Assembly: GCA_051001215.1 (NCBI GenBank)
Contig: JBPCNP010000165.1
Span: 1 to 28,239 of the forward strand
Origin: DATAQC01 sp051001215
GTDB lineage: Bacteria > Actinomycetota > Acidimicrobiia > Acidimicrobiales > AC-14
Direction of reading: 5' to 3'
DNA length: 28,239 nucleotides
Position numbers and translations under genes: made by a program. Below the pieces are notes generated by a model. That model had not been told where the DNA came from and ran no database searches. It saw only the letters and a program-made list of their open reading frames with translations. The stretch's first letter is position 1. Each line of letters opens with the position of its first letter. Below are positions 14,515-22,261 of this stretch, one piece after another.

Positions 14515-15558
14515 ATGCGCCGGGTGCTCGCGGTGGTTGCGGCCGCCGCCATGGTGGTCGGCTCGCTCGCCCTGCGCTCGCGCCTCGACCGGAGCTCGAC
14601 CGAGCGTTCGCAGGTGTTGCGCCTCACCTGCGCCACGGAGCTGGCGCCGGCGTGCACCACGCTGGCGCACGGCGACGCCCGGATCAACCTGACGGTGGAA
14701 GCAGCGGGCACGACGGCCGACCGGTTGGCCACCAGTGAGGCCAACCCCGGCCTCGACGGGTGGCTGGCGACCGCCCCGTGGCCCGACATCGTCGACCAGG
14801 AACGCCGGGCCCATAGCCTCGAGCCGTTGTTCACGCCCGCCAAGGCGACGTTGGCCCGCTCCCCCCTCGTCGTCGCCGTCTGGAAGGACCGGGCGGCCGT
14901 GCTCGGGTCCCACTGCCCCGGGGGGGTGCAGTGGCGCTGTCTGGGCGAGGCCGCGGGCACCGCCGGCGGGTGGGCGGCGCTCGGCGGCCGGCCGGAATGG
15001 GGGGCCGTCAAGGTGGGCCACGCCACGCCCGCCTCCGACGGGGTGGGCCTGGCCGTGCTGGGCCAGGCCGTGGCGTCGTGGTTCGGCCGCCCCGACGTGT
15101 CCACCGGCGACCTCGACGACGAGAACTTCAAGACGTGGTTCGGCGGCCTGGAACGGTCCGTGGCGCCGTCGCCCGGCTCGCCGCTCGAGACCATGCTGGC
15201 CACCGGCCGGGCCGCCTTCGACGCCGTCGGCACCGTCGAGGCCGAGGCCGGCCCGCTGCTGGCCCGTGCCGCGCGCGGCAAAGACGTCGACCTCCTCTAC
15301 CCTTCACCCATGGCCACCGCCGATGCCGTGTTGGCCACGCCGACCGGCGACACCGCCGGGTCGACCGCCTCCTTGCGAGGTCTGGTCACCGGTTCGACGG
15401 GTCGAAAAGCCCTGGCCGGTGCCGGATGGAGGGTCGACGGCCAGGCCCGGCCCCCGGGCGTGCCCGACTCGCCCCCCCTGCCCGCCGGCGCCAACCTGCC
15501 GTCGCCGGGTCTGCTCGACGCCCTCCGGGCCCGCTGGCACGAGGTGACCGGAAAGTGA
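14515..15558 (+). CDS. Solute-binding-protein-like exported protein, paralogue of the next gene
   Basis: A 347-aa protein with an N-terminal hydrophobic helix (MRRVLAVVAAAAMVVGSLAL) serving as signal peptide or anchor; there is no lipobox. The rest resembles an extracellular solute-binding fold without its own transporter. RPEWGAVKVGHATPASDGVGLAVL and DLDDENFKTWFGGLERSV align with HPEWGPFRLGKTNPNFSTSALSATI and DLSNEDLARPEVDAFARGVESSV of the downstream protein, so the two are paralogues, but this one stops before any VWA domain. The start at 14509 is an alternative; 14515 is preferred because TACGCT sits 8 nt before it. Its TGA overlaps the downstream GTG (GTGA). Two Cys around residue 140 (CPGGVQWRC) may form a disulfide. 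Ligand unknown. Confidence 0.65.
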   Translation: MRRVLAVVAAAAMVVGSLALRSRLDRSSTERSQVLRLTCATELAPACTTLAHGDARINLTVEAAGTTADRLATSEANPGLDGWLATAPWPDIVDQERRAHSLEPLFTPAKATLARSPLVVAVWKDRAAVLGSHCPGGVQWRCLGEAAGTAGGWAALGGRPEWGAVKVGHATPASDGVGLAVLGQAVASWFGRPDVSTGDLDDENFKTWFGGLERSVAPSPGSPLETMLATGRAAFDAVGTVEAEAGPLLARAARGKDVDLLYPSPMATADAVLATPTGDTAGSTASLRGLVTGSTGRKALAGAGWRVDGQARPPGVPDSPPLPAGANLPSPGLLDALRARWHEVTGK

Positions 15559-17393
15559 GACGCCGGCGCCACACCTGGACCGTCATGTCGCTGGTGGTGG
15601 CCACCGCCATCCTGGGCGCGGCCTGTACCTCGACGGGGTCGTCGCCGAGCGGTAGCGCGGGATCGGGCGCCCAGGACGTCCCCAAGGGGTGCACGGCCGT
15701 CGACATGGCATCCTCGCCCGAGAAGATCGACCTCGTCACCGACCTGGCCCGGCGCTTCAACGGATCGCCCGCATCCAAGTCCGGCGGCACCTGCGCCTTC
15801 GTGCGGGTCCGCAAGCAGTCGTCGGGGGTCACCGAGCAGCTCCTGGCCCAGGGCTGGCCGGACGAGGCCACCAACGGCACCCGTCCCACGGTGTGGTCGC
15901 CGGCGTCGAGCGCCTGGGGCGCCATCCTGGACGAGCAGCTCCGCACCGCCGGGCAACCGCCCATGGTCCCCACCGGCGCCAACACCCCGAAGCCGCTCCA
16001 GCTCACGCCTCTGGTCATCGCCATGCCCACGCCCATGGCCGACGCCCTCGGGTACCCACAGACCCCGATCGGGTACGGCGACATCTTGAAGCTGGCGCAG
16101 GACCCGGCCGGCTGGGGAGGCAAGGGCCACCCGGAATGGGGCCCGTTCCGCCTGGGCAAGACCAACCCCAACTTCTCGACGAGTGCCCTGTCGGCCACCA
16201 TCGCCGAGTACTACGCAGCGACGGGCAAGACCAAGGACCTGTCCAACGAGGACCTGGCCCGGCCCGAGGTCGACGCCTTCGCCCGGGGCGTGGAGTCATC
16301 GGTGGTGCACTACGGCGACATCACCCTCACCTTCCTCAACAACTGGTACCGCAACGACGCCCGGGGCACCGCCCTCACCTATGCCTCGGCCGTGGCCGTC
16401 GAGGAGAAGTCGGTGATCGACTACAACAAGGGCAACCCCGACGGCATCCTCGACCCCGGTGAGCAGCCCCGCCCGCCAAAGATCCCCCTGGTGGCCATCT
16501 ATCCCAAGGAGGGGACGCTCTTCTCCGACAGCCCCTTCATCGTCCTCGACGCCCCCTGGGTCACGCCCCAGGCCAAGGATGCCGCCCACCTCTTCGAGCG
16601 GTTCGTGCTGCAACCCGAGAACCAGCAGCGAGTGCTGTCGTTCGGGTTCCGGCCCGGCAACCCCCAGGTCGCGGTGGGCGACCCCATCATCAAGGCCAAC
16701 GGCGTCGACCCCGACCAGCCCCAGAACGTCCTCGGCGTCCCCGACCCGCCCGTGCTGGTGAAGGTGCTCGAGCTCTGGGGCCAGCAGCGCAAGAGCGCCC
16801 GGGTCCTGATGGTCCTCGACGTGTCGGGCTCCATGGGCGAGCCCGCCGACAAGCAGGGAAACACCAAGCTCGACCTGGCCAAACAGGCGGCCATCGACTC
16901 GCTGGCCCAGTTCAAAGGCGACGACCAGGTGGGGCTGCGCATCTTCTCCACCGAGATCAGCGCCACCCCGCCGACCGACTACGTCGACCTGGTGCCGATC
17001 GGGCCGATCGCCACCCAACGCGAGCTGCTGTCCACCAAGATCCGCTCCCTCACCCCAACCCAGGGCACGCCGCTCTACACGGTGTCGCGCGACTCCTTCA
17101 ACGTGATGCGCGACAGCTTCGACGCCGCCCGCATCAACGCCGTGGTGCTGCTCACCGACGGCAAGAACGAGGATCCTCGGGACAACAACCTCGACGCCCT
17201 CCTGAACGACCTGCGGGCCGGCAACGAGGGCCAGTCGAGCCGGCCGGTGCGCATCTTCCCCATCGCCTACGGCAAAGACGCCGACCTGGGCACCCTGCGC
17301 CGGATCGCCGAAGCCACCAACGCCGCCGCCTACGACGCCACCAACCCCACCACCATCTCGTCGGTGCTCACCGCTGTCGTGAGCAACTTCTAG
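15555..17393 (+). CDS. Lipoprotein with solute-binding-like and VWA domains
   Basis: A 612-aa protein. The N-terminus RRRRHTWTVMSLVVATAILGAAC is a lipoprotein signal with lipobox LGAAC, Cys24 being the lipidation site. Residues about 45-400 form a solute-binding-like domain (VRKQSSGVTEQLLAQGW, HPEWGPFRLGKTNPNFS, FIVLDAPWVTPQAKDAAHLFERFVL). The C-terminal ~200 residues form a VWA domain with MIDAS motif DVSGSMGE, a Thr in TPTQGTPLY and Asp in VVLLTDGKNED. The product should be displayed outside the membrane. It starts with GTG overlapping the previous stop (GTGA) and is followed after 18 bp by a coiled-coil membrane gene. The domain pairing is known in actinobacteria as substrate-binding and VWA proteins, sometimes near tellurite/toxic-anion-resistance genes, but the ligand is not known. 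Confidence 0.85.
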   Translation: MRRRRHTWTVMSLVVATAILGAACTSTGSSPSGSAGSGAQDVPKGCTAVDMASSPEKIDLVTDLARRFNGSPASKSGGTCAFVRVRKQSSGVTEQLLAQGWPDEATNGTRPTVWSPASSAWGAILDEQLRTAGQPPMVPTGANTPKPLQLTPLVIAMPTPMADALGYPQTPIGYGDILKLAQDPAGWGGKGHPEWGPFRLGKTNPNFSTSALSATIAEYYAATGKTKDLSNEDLARPEVDAFARGVESSVVHYGDITLTFLNNWYRNDARGTALTYASAVAVEEKSVIDYNKGNPDGILDPGEQPRPPKIPLVAIYPKEGTLFSDSPFIVLDAPWVTPQAKDAAHLFERFVLQPENQQRVLSFGFRPGNPQVAVGDPIIKANGVDPDQPQNVLGVPDPPVLVKVLELWGQQRKSARVLMVLDVSGSMGEPADKQGNTKLDLAKQAAIDSLAQFKGDDQVGLRIFSTEISATPPTDYVDLVPIGPIATQRELLSTKIRSLTPTQGTPLYTVSRDSFNVMRDSFDAARINAVVLLTDGKNEDPRDNNLDALLNDLRAGNEGQSSRPVRIFPIAYGKDADLGTLRRIAEATNAAAYDATNPTTISSVLTAVVSNF

Positions 17394-17411
17394 TGTCCCC
17401 CTGACGGCGCG

Positions 17412-18149
17412 GTGATCGAGCGCCTCCCCTCCCGGTACCGCACCCCGGCGGCGGCCCGGGCCATCACCGCTCCCTCCGCCGTCCTACTGGCCGGGGCGGG
17501 GGCCTCAGTGGCCATCCTGGGCGGCCTTCCGTTGGCCGGCGCGGCGGTGGTGGGGGCGGCGTGCTGGGCCGGGCGGGTGGCGCTGGGCCTGCCCCGCCAG
17601 CCCCGGGCCGAGCACATCGACCCCGCGGCCGTGCGCGAGCCGTGGCGGACGTTCGTGCGCCAGGCCGTCTCCGCCCGTGACCGGTTCGACCGCGCCGTGC
17701 GGGCCGCCGACCCGGGCCCACTGCGCGATCGCCTGTCCGAGATGGCAGCCCGGGTCTCGGTAGGGGCCACCGAGTGCTGGAGGGTGGCCAAGCGGGCCAA
17801 CGCCCTCGACGCCGCCGTGGCCGAGATCGACACCCACAGCCTCCAGGCCCAGCTCGACCGCTGCCAGCAGGAGTCGGCCCGCTCACCCGAGCGCTCGGAG
17901 CTGGCCGCCACGGCCAAGGCCCTGCGCTCCCAGCTGGAGTCGGCCCAGCGCCTGGCCCGGGTGGCCGCCGGCGCTCGCGATCGCCTGGCCCGGATCGACG
18001 CCCAGCTCGACGAGGCCGTGGCCCGGGCCCTGGAGCTGTCGCTCCAGGCCGGCGGCAGCGGCGACCTCGACCCCCTCGGCAACGCCGTCGACGACGTTGT
18101 CGGCGAGCTGGAATCTCTCCGTCAGGCCCTGGAGGAGAGCGCCCGCTGA
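17412..18149 (+). CDS. Membrane-anchored coiled-coil protein of unknown function
   Basis: A 245-aa protein beginning with GTG. Residues about 18-60 form a hydrophobic hairpin (AITAPSAVLLAGAGASVAILGG and LAGAAVVGAACWAGRVALGL). The remaining ~180 residues are Ala/Arg/Glu-rich and strongly helical with heptad-like patterning (SLQAQLDRCQQESARSPERSELAATAKALRSQ, ARDRLARIDAQLDEAVARALEL), and the end is VVGELESLRQALEESAR. I recognise no catalytic motif. The shape recalls XpaC-type proteins (two N-terminal membrane helices plus helical domain) found near TelA and VWA genes, but the similarity is only architectural. It lies 18 bp after the SBP-VWA gene on the same strand, so it is probably co-transcribed. 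It converges on the Ig-like gene with an 18-bp gap. Confidence 0.6.
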   Translation: MIERLPSRYRTPAAARAITAPSAVLLAGAGASVAILGGLPLAGAAVVGAACWAGRVALGLPRQPRAEHIDPAAVREPWRTFVRQAVSARDRFDRAVRAADPGPLRDRLSEMAARVSVGATECWRVAKRANALDAAVAEIDTHSLQAQLDRCQQESARSPERSELAATAKALRSQLESAQRLARVAAGARDRLARIDAQLDEAVARALELSLQAGGSGDLDPLGNAVDDVVGELESLRQALEESAR

Positions 18150-18167
18150 CGAGCGCCGTCGGATGCG

Positions 18168-19733
18168 TCAGCTCACGATCAGGGAAAAGGCCTTCTTGGC
18201 GCTCTGTACCGGGCTCGACGTGTCCGTCACCTTCACCGTGAAACTGAACGTCCCCTTCGTCGTCGGCTTCCCCGAGATCACGCCCGAGCCCGACAGTGAC
18301 AGCCCCGGGGTCAGGGCCCCGGACGTCACCGACCACGTGTACGGCGGCGTGCCTTCCTTGGCCGCCAGCGTCGCCGAGTAGGCAACCCCGACCGTGGCGG
18401 CCGGCAGTGCGCTGGCCGTAGTGATCTTGACCGGGTTCACCACCGTCAGCGACAGCGCCTTGGTCGACGACTGTGCCGGGTTCGAGGCGTCAGTCACCCG
18501 CACGGTGAAATTCGACGTGCCCTTGGTGGTCGGGGTTCCCGAGATCACTCCGGCGGACGACAGCGACAGGCCCGCAGGCAGGGTGCCCGAAGCCAGCGAC
18601 CACGAGTACGGCGTCGTGCCGCCCGTCGCGGTCAGAGACTTCGAGTAGGCCACCCCGAGCCTGACGGCGGGGAGTGAGCTCGTGGTGATGCTGACGGGAG
18701 TCGTTCCCCCGCCCGAGCACGATGCGATGAACACGAACTGGGGACTGGCCAACAGGGTGGCCGGCCCCGAGATGACGGCGATCGGCGCGGCGTTGCCATT
18801 GGCACCCGGCGCGAACTCGAGCACCTGATTGCCAGTGGTGTCGACCTGGGCGTTGACGACGAAGAGGTTCCCGGACGAGTCGACGTCGATCCCGAGAGGC
18901 GAAGCCAACATGGTGTTCGCCCCGGTGATGGTGGCGATGAGGTTGCCACCGGGCAGGGAGTACTCCTTGATGGTGTTGTCGTCGGTCGACGCGTACAGCG
19001 CGGTGCCGTGGATGGCCAGCCCTTCGGGGGCGCCGGGACCGATCGAGATGGTGAGGACGGGGGCTTCGTTGTCCGGGTTGGCGTAGCTCGACGGCGCCGG
19101 CGGGCGGTACTCGGTGATGGTGTTGTCGACGTTGGCGACGAAGATGTTCCCCGACGAGTCGAGAGCCAGGCCGAAGGGCGAGAGGAGCTTGGTCGCCGGG
19201 CCGCCGATGACGGCCACCGGGGCCACATTGTCGACCCCGGCAGCGAAGGGAAGGGCGAACACGGCGATCGAGGGAGTCCCGGGGATGCCGGTCCCGAACG
19301 GGCCGTTCGCCACGTACAGCCGGTTGCCCTGCACCACCGCGCCCTGAGGATTGAGGAGCCCGGTGTTCGACCCCTTGATGGTGGCGAAGGGAGCGACGTC
19401 GCCGCTGGCGCCGGGCGAGTAGACGTTGATCGTGTTGATGTGCGGCGACACGACATAGGTGAAGCCGTTGGCGTCCTGGGCGATCCCCGACGCCGTCACC
19501 ATCTTGGAGCTCCTCGGACCGCCGAGGGTGTTGGCGGGGGCGACGTTGCCGTTGGCCCCGGAGGCGAACTCGACCACCTTGGCCGGGTTGGTTTGCGTGC
19601 CGCTCGATGACACGTAGATGGGCGCACAGGTGGCCGCGGCTGCCGGGCCGGCAACGACGGCGCTCAGCGTCGCTCCCACCGCCACCGCGACGGTCATTCC
19701 CGCCAGCCGACCTGTGATCCTGATACGCCGCAT
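18168..19733 (-). CDS. Secreted beta-propeller-like protein with two Ig-like (He_PIG) domains
   Basis: A 521-aa secreted protein. The signal peptide is about residues 1-34 (MTVAVAVGATLSAVVAGPAAAA). Residues about 40-345 contain repeating units such as LLSPFGLALDSSGNIFVANVDNTITEY and MLASPLGIDVDSSGNLFVVNAQ, typical of NHL-type beta-propellers. Two putative Ig domains follow (about 350-435 and 436-521), each with the He_PIG pattern GVAYS...GTPPYTWS...LPAGLSLS..GVISGTPTTKGTSNFTVRVTD. There is no C-terminal sorting motif or membrane helix, so it is probably released or held noncovalently. GAGGAGACGAC before the ATG is a good ribosome binding site. The role is probably surface binding or matrix structure; no enzymatic residues are evident. 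It lies 48 bp downstream of the beta-helix gene on the same strand. Confidence 0.8.
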   Translation of the reverse strand: MRRIRITGRLAGMTVAVAVGATLSAVVAGPAAAATCAPIYVSSSGTQTNPAKVVEFASGANGNVAPANTLGGPRSSKMVTASGIAQDANGFTYVVSPHINTINVYSPGASGDVAPFATIKGSNTGLLNPQGAVVQGNRLYVANGPFGTGIPGTPSIAVFALPFAAGVDNVAPVAVIGGPATKLLSPFGLALDSSGNIFVANVDNTITEYRPPAPSSYANPDNEAPVLTISIGPGAPEGLAIHGTALYASTDDNTIKEYSLPGGNLIATITGANTMLASPLGIDVDSSGNLFVVNAQVDTTGNQVLEFAPGANGNAAPIAVISGPATLLASPQFVFIASCSGGGTTPVSITTSSLPAVRLGVAYSKSLTATGGTTPYSWSLASGTLPAGLSLSSAGVISGTPTTKGTSNFTVRVTDASNPAQSSTKALSLTVVNPVKITTASALPAATVGVAYSATLAAKEGTPPYTWSVTSGALTPGLSLSGSGVISGKPTTKGTFSFTVKVTDTSSPVQSAKKAFSLIVS

Positions 19734-19781
19734 GTCGTCTCCTCGTTTCCTGTGGGCAGGACCGTGCCTACCCCGTGGGGC

Positions 19782-21056
19782 CTACCCGGTGGTGCAGGGA
19801 GGCTCAGCCGTTTCGAAAATGTTGCCTGACCAAATGTCGTGGTCGCAGTTCGGGTTCTGGTCGTGGAGGTCCCATGCCGCGGTTCCGGCACTGACGCCAC
19901 CGTTGCCCGACGTGATGTTGTTCAGGATCCGCTGACCCTTGTGCGGGGGGGTCGTCGTGAGGCAGGTCCCGTTGCCGTCGGCGTCGTAGAGCGTGTCGCA
20001 GGCAACGAAGATCCCGTCGCCACCGTTGTTGCGCACGATGTTGCGCTGCACCAGGTTCGACCGCGGCGCGATGTAGGGCACGGGCGGGAAGCAACCGTCG
20101 ATGCCGCAACCGCCGGTGTCCTGCTCGCCGGTGAAGACGATGTTCACCCCGACGCCGGCATTCCGGGTGATGGTGTTGTCCTGGATGATGGCGGGGTCGT
20201 TCCCACACGGACGGCCTGGCGGGCTCGGCGCCGCGCAGGTGACGACGCCGTCGGTGCCACCCTGGGTCCTGTCCCCGCCCACGGGCGGGAACTGCTGGTA
20301 GCCGTTGTGGTCGATGAGGTTGCCGGAGACGAGGTGCCCGTTGCCGCCGGCGTTGATCCCGGAGTTCCCGTTGTCCTTGACAGTGTTGTGGACCGCCTGG
20401 TCGTGGCTGGTGCCGAAACCGGCCAGCTTGATGCCGAAGAACCCGTTGCGCAGGACCTGGTTGTCGGCGATGAGGTTGAAGTCGGAATCGAGATCAAGGG
20501 CAATGCCCGAGTCGAACGCCTGGTCCACGCCCCCTGGGCCGAGCCCGATGGACGGGACGTGATTGTCGGCCACGAAGTTCTTGAGGATGCGGTTGTTCGA
20601 CGCGCTGTTCACCATGTGGATCCCGGCGTCGGGCCCGTTGCCGGTGACCCGGTTGTTCGTGACCTTGTTGTTGGTGGAGCCGTCGAGCACGATGCCGTCG
20701 TTGTAGAGCGTGGTGCCCAGCCCGACGTTGTTGACGATCTTCATGTTCGTGACCGTGTTGCCGTTGCCCCCCTTGACGAGCACACCGGCGAAGAAGCCCC
20801 GAACGGTGCCGCCCGTGACCGTCACGCCCGACACGTTGTCGAGGTGGATGCCGGCCTGGTCGATGGTCGATGCCGGGTCAGACGCGGCACCCTTGATGGT
20901 GTGGCCGGCCAGGTCGACGGTGATGCTGAAGCCCTTGACGATCAGGCCGTCGCCGAGGCAGGGCCCGATGTCATTGGCCAGCGTGATGCTGGTGGTGATG
21001 GTCTGACCGCAGACCACCGTGGTGGCCGCAGCGAAGTATAGGACGAAATGCCCCAC
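19782..21056 (-). CDS. Right-handed parallel beta-helix protein with short or lost signal peptide
   Basis: About 424 aa. The body is a right-handed parallel beta-helix of PbH1/NosD type: repeating ITVDLAGHTIKG, GIHLDNVSGVTVTGGTVRGFFAGVLV, GNTVTNMKIVNN, NNKVTNNRVTGNG and NNRILKNFVADN with stacked Asn/Gly/Val. It begins VVCGQTITTSITLANDIGPC, the usual mature start of secreted actinobacterial members. Upstream of this there is room for only about 13 residues: the only start codon in frame before the gshA-like stop is the GTG at 21056 (MGHFVLYFAAATT), lacking the positively charged n-region of a normal signal peptide. There is no Shine-Dalgarno sequence. An internal GTG at the VVCGQ segment is the alternative. 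It could have lost its signal peptide by rearrangement, or be a non-exported remnant. Confidence 0.7.
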   Translation of the reverse strand: MGHFVLYFAAATTVVCGQTITTSITLANDIGPCLGDGLIVKGFSITVDLAGHTIKGAASDPASTIDQAGIHLDNVSGVTVTGGTVRGFFAGVLVKGGNGNTVTNMKIVNNVGLGTTLYNDGIVLDGSTNNKVTNNRVTGNGPDAGIHMVNSASNNRILKNFVADNHVPSIGLGPGGVDQAFDSGIALDLDSDFNLIADNQVLRNGFFGIKLAGFGTSHDQAVHNTVKDNGNSGINAGGNGHLVSGNLIDHNGYQQFPPVGGDRTQGGTDGVVTCAAPSPPGRPCGNDPAIIQDNTITRNAGVGVNIVFTGEQDTGGCGIDGCFPPVPYIAPRSNLVQRNIVRNNGGDGIFVACDTLYDADGNGTCLTTTPPHKGQRILNNITSGNGGVSAGTAAWDLHDQNPNCDHDIWSGNIFETAEPPCTTG

Positions 21057-21066
21057 CGACGACGTG

Positions 21067-22203
21067 TCAGGTGAGGCGGTCGGCCTCGAACTCGGCCACC
21101 AGGGCGTCGACCACGTCGACCAGCGATCCGCCGGCGGAGACGACCCGGCGCTGGCGTTCGTAGCTGGCCCCGTGGGCGAGGGTCGCCAGGTTGAGGCGCA
21201 GCTCGTCACCGCAGTGCAGCTCGGCGGCCACCGGCGAAAGGGCCTCGACCAGGTCCTCCACCGCCTGTCGCAGCGGGAGACGCTTTCCCTCGTCGTCGAT
21301 GATGATCTCGGCGTCGAGGCCGTGGCGGGCGGCACGCCACTTGTTCTGGCGGACCACCCAACCCCGGGGCACGGGGAGCTGCTCGCCGCGGTCGATCCGG
21401 GTGTCGAGCCAGTGGACCAGGCTCTGGGCCACGGCCGCCAGGGCGCTCACCTCGGTGAGGGTGGGTATGCCGTCGCAGATGCGCAGCTCGACGGTGCCGA
21501 AGTCGGGGTGGGGGCGGATGTCCCACCACACCTCGCGGATGCTGGTGATGGCCTGGGCCGCCACCAGCGTGCCCATGAACTCCTCGAACTCGGCCCACCC
21601 CGACAACTGGTAGGGCAGGCCGGCGGTGGGCAGGCTCTCGAAGACGGTGCTGCGACTCGACGCCATGCCCGTGTCGCGTCCTTCCCAGAAGGGGCTGGAA
21701 GCGGACAAAGCGAGAAAGTGGGGGATGTAGGCGTTTAGGGCGTTGCCGATGGCGATGGCCTTCTCGGCCGACTTCACACCCACGTGGAAATGGACCCCGA
21801 AGATCTGCAGCCGCCGGGCCACCCACTGCATCTCGTCGACCAGGGTGTGGTAGCGCTCGTGGGGGCTCACCTTCTGGTCGTGCCAGTCGGAGAACGGGTG
21901 CGAACCCGAGCACAGCAGACCCAGACCGCGGACGTCGGTGAGCGCCGACAGCTCCCTGATCGTCGCCGACAGGTCGTGTCGAGCCTCGGCCACGGTGGTG
22001 CAGATGCCGGTGATGACCTCGGCCGTGCACTCGAACAGCTCGTGCTTCACCTTGGGATGCTCACCGCCGGGGTGACCGGAGCCCAGCTCGGCCAGGATCT
22101 CGGTGGCCGCGCTGCACAGCTGGCGCGTCCCCCGGTCGACGATCTCCAGCTCGACCTCGATGCCGAGGCTGGCGCCCTCTGAGGCGTTGAAGACGATGTC
22201 CAT
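21067..22203 (-). CDS. GCS2-type carboxylate-amine ligase (glutamate-cysteine ligase family)
   Basis: A 378-aa ATP-dependent ligase of the YbdK/EgtA-like GCS2 family. The start FNASEGASLGIEVELEIVDRGTRQL carries the conserved GxExE metal-binding segment. Further matches are KHELFECTAEVITGICTTVAEA, LLCSGSHPFSDWHDQKVSPHERY (the family's SGSHPF signature), FGVHFHVGV, and VWWDIRPHPDFGTVELRICDGIPT. Some members make gamma-glutamylcysteine; the true substrates of most are untested, so glutathione or ergothioneine synthesis is only a possibility. The ATG at 22203 is chosen over 22275 because homology begins there and the upstream part overlaps pspA. The leader contains a perfect inverted repeat. The gene diverges from the pspA-like gene across 58 bp and is followed by the beta-helix gene after 10 bp. 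Confidence 0.88.
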   Translation of the reverse strand: MDIVFNASEGASLGIEVELEIVDRGTRQLCSAATEILAELGSGHPGGEHPKVKHELFECTAEVITGICTTVAEARHDLSATIRELSALTDVRGLGLLCSGSHPFSDWHDQKVSPHERYHTLVDEMQWVARRLQIFGVHFHVGVKSAEKAIAIGNALNAYIPHFLALSASSPFWEGRDTGMASSRSTVFESLPTAGLPYQLSGWAEFEEFMGTLVAAQAITSIREVWWDIRPHPDFGTVELRICDGIPTLTEVSALAAVAQSLVHWLDTRIDRGEQLPVPRGWVVRQNKWRAARHGLDAEIIIDDEGKRLPLRQAVEDLVEALSPVAAELHCGDELRLNLATLAHGASYERQRRVVSAGGSLVDVVDALVAEFEADRLT

Positions 22204-22218
22204 GGCCGGTTGCCGGCC
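22204..22218. promoter_or_regulatory. Inverted repeat abutting the GCS2-ligase start codon
   Basis: GGCCGG-TTG-CCGGCC is a perfect 6-bp inverted repeat with a 3-bp centre, directly upstream of the ATG at 22203 and inside the 58-bp region shared with pspA. A TAGAGT box (22220-22225, minus strand) lies next to it. It may act as a repressor site or as an RNA hairpin next to the start codon. Confidence 0.45.
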
Positions 22219-22248
22219 GACTCTACGCCCGGACCCGCCCATGGGTCG

Positions 22249-22254
22249 TACAGT
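22249..22254 (+). promoter_or_regulatory. Candidate -10 box of leaderless pspA-like gene
   Basis: TACAGT is followed by 7 nt and the ATG at 22262. There is no ribosome binding site before the ATG. No clear -35 is visible. Confidence 0.5.
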
Positions 22255-22261
22255 CGTCGCC

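Noticed and set aside
13272..14738. 488-codon plus-strand open frame opposite proA
   Set aside because: Shadow of proA on the other strand, with Gly/His/Val-rich translation and no recognised motif.
15297..16130. Minus-strand ORF across the SBP/SBP-VWA junction
   Set aside because: It lies antisense to two coherent exported proteins with signal sequence, lipobox and VWA motif; no independent support.
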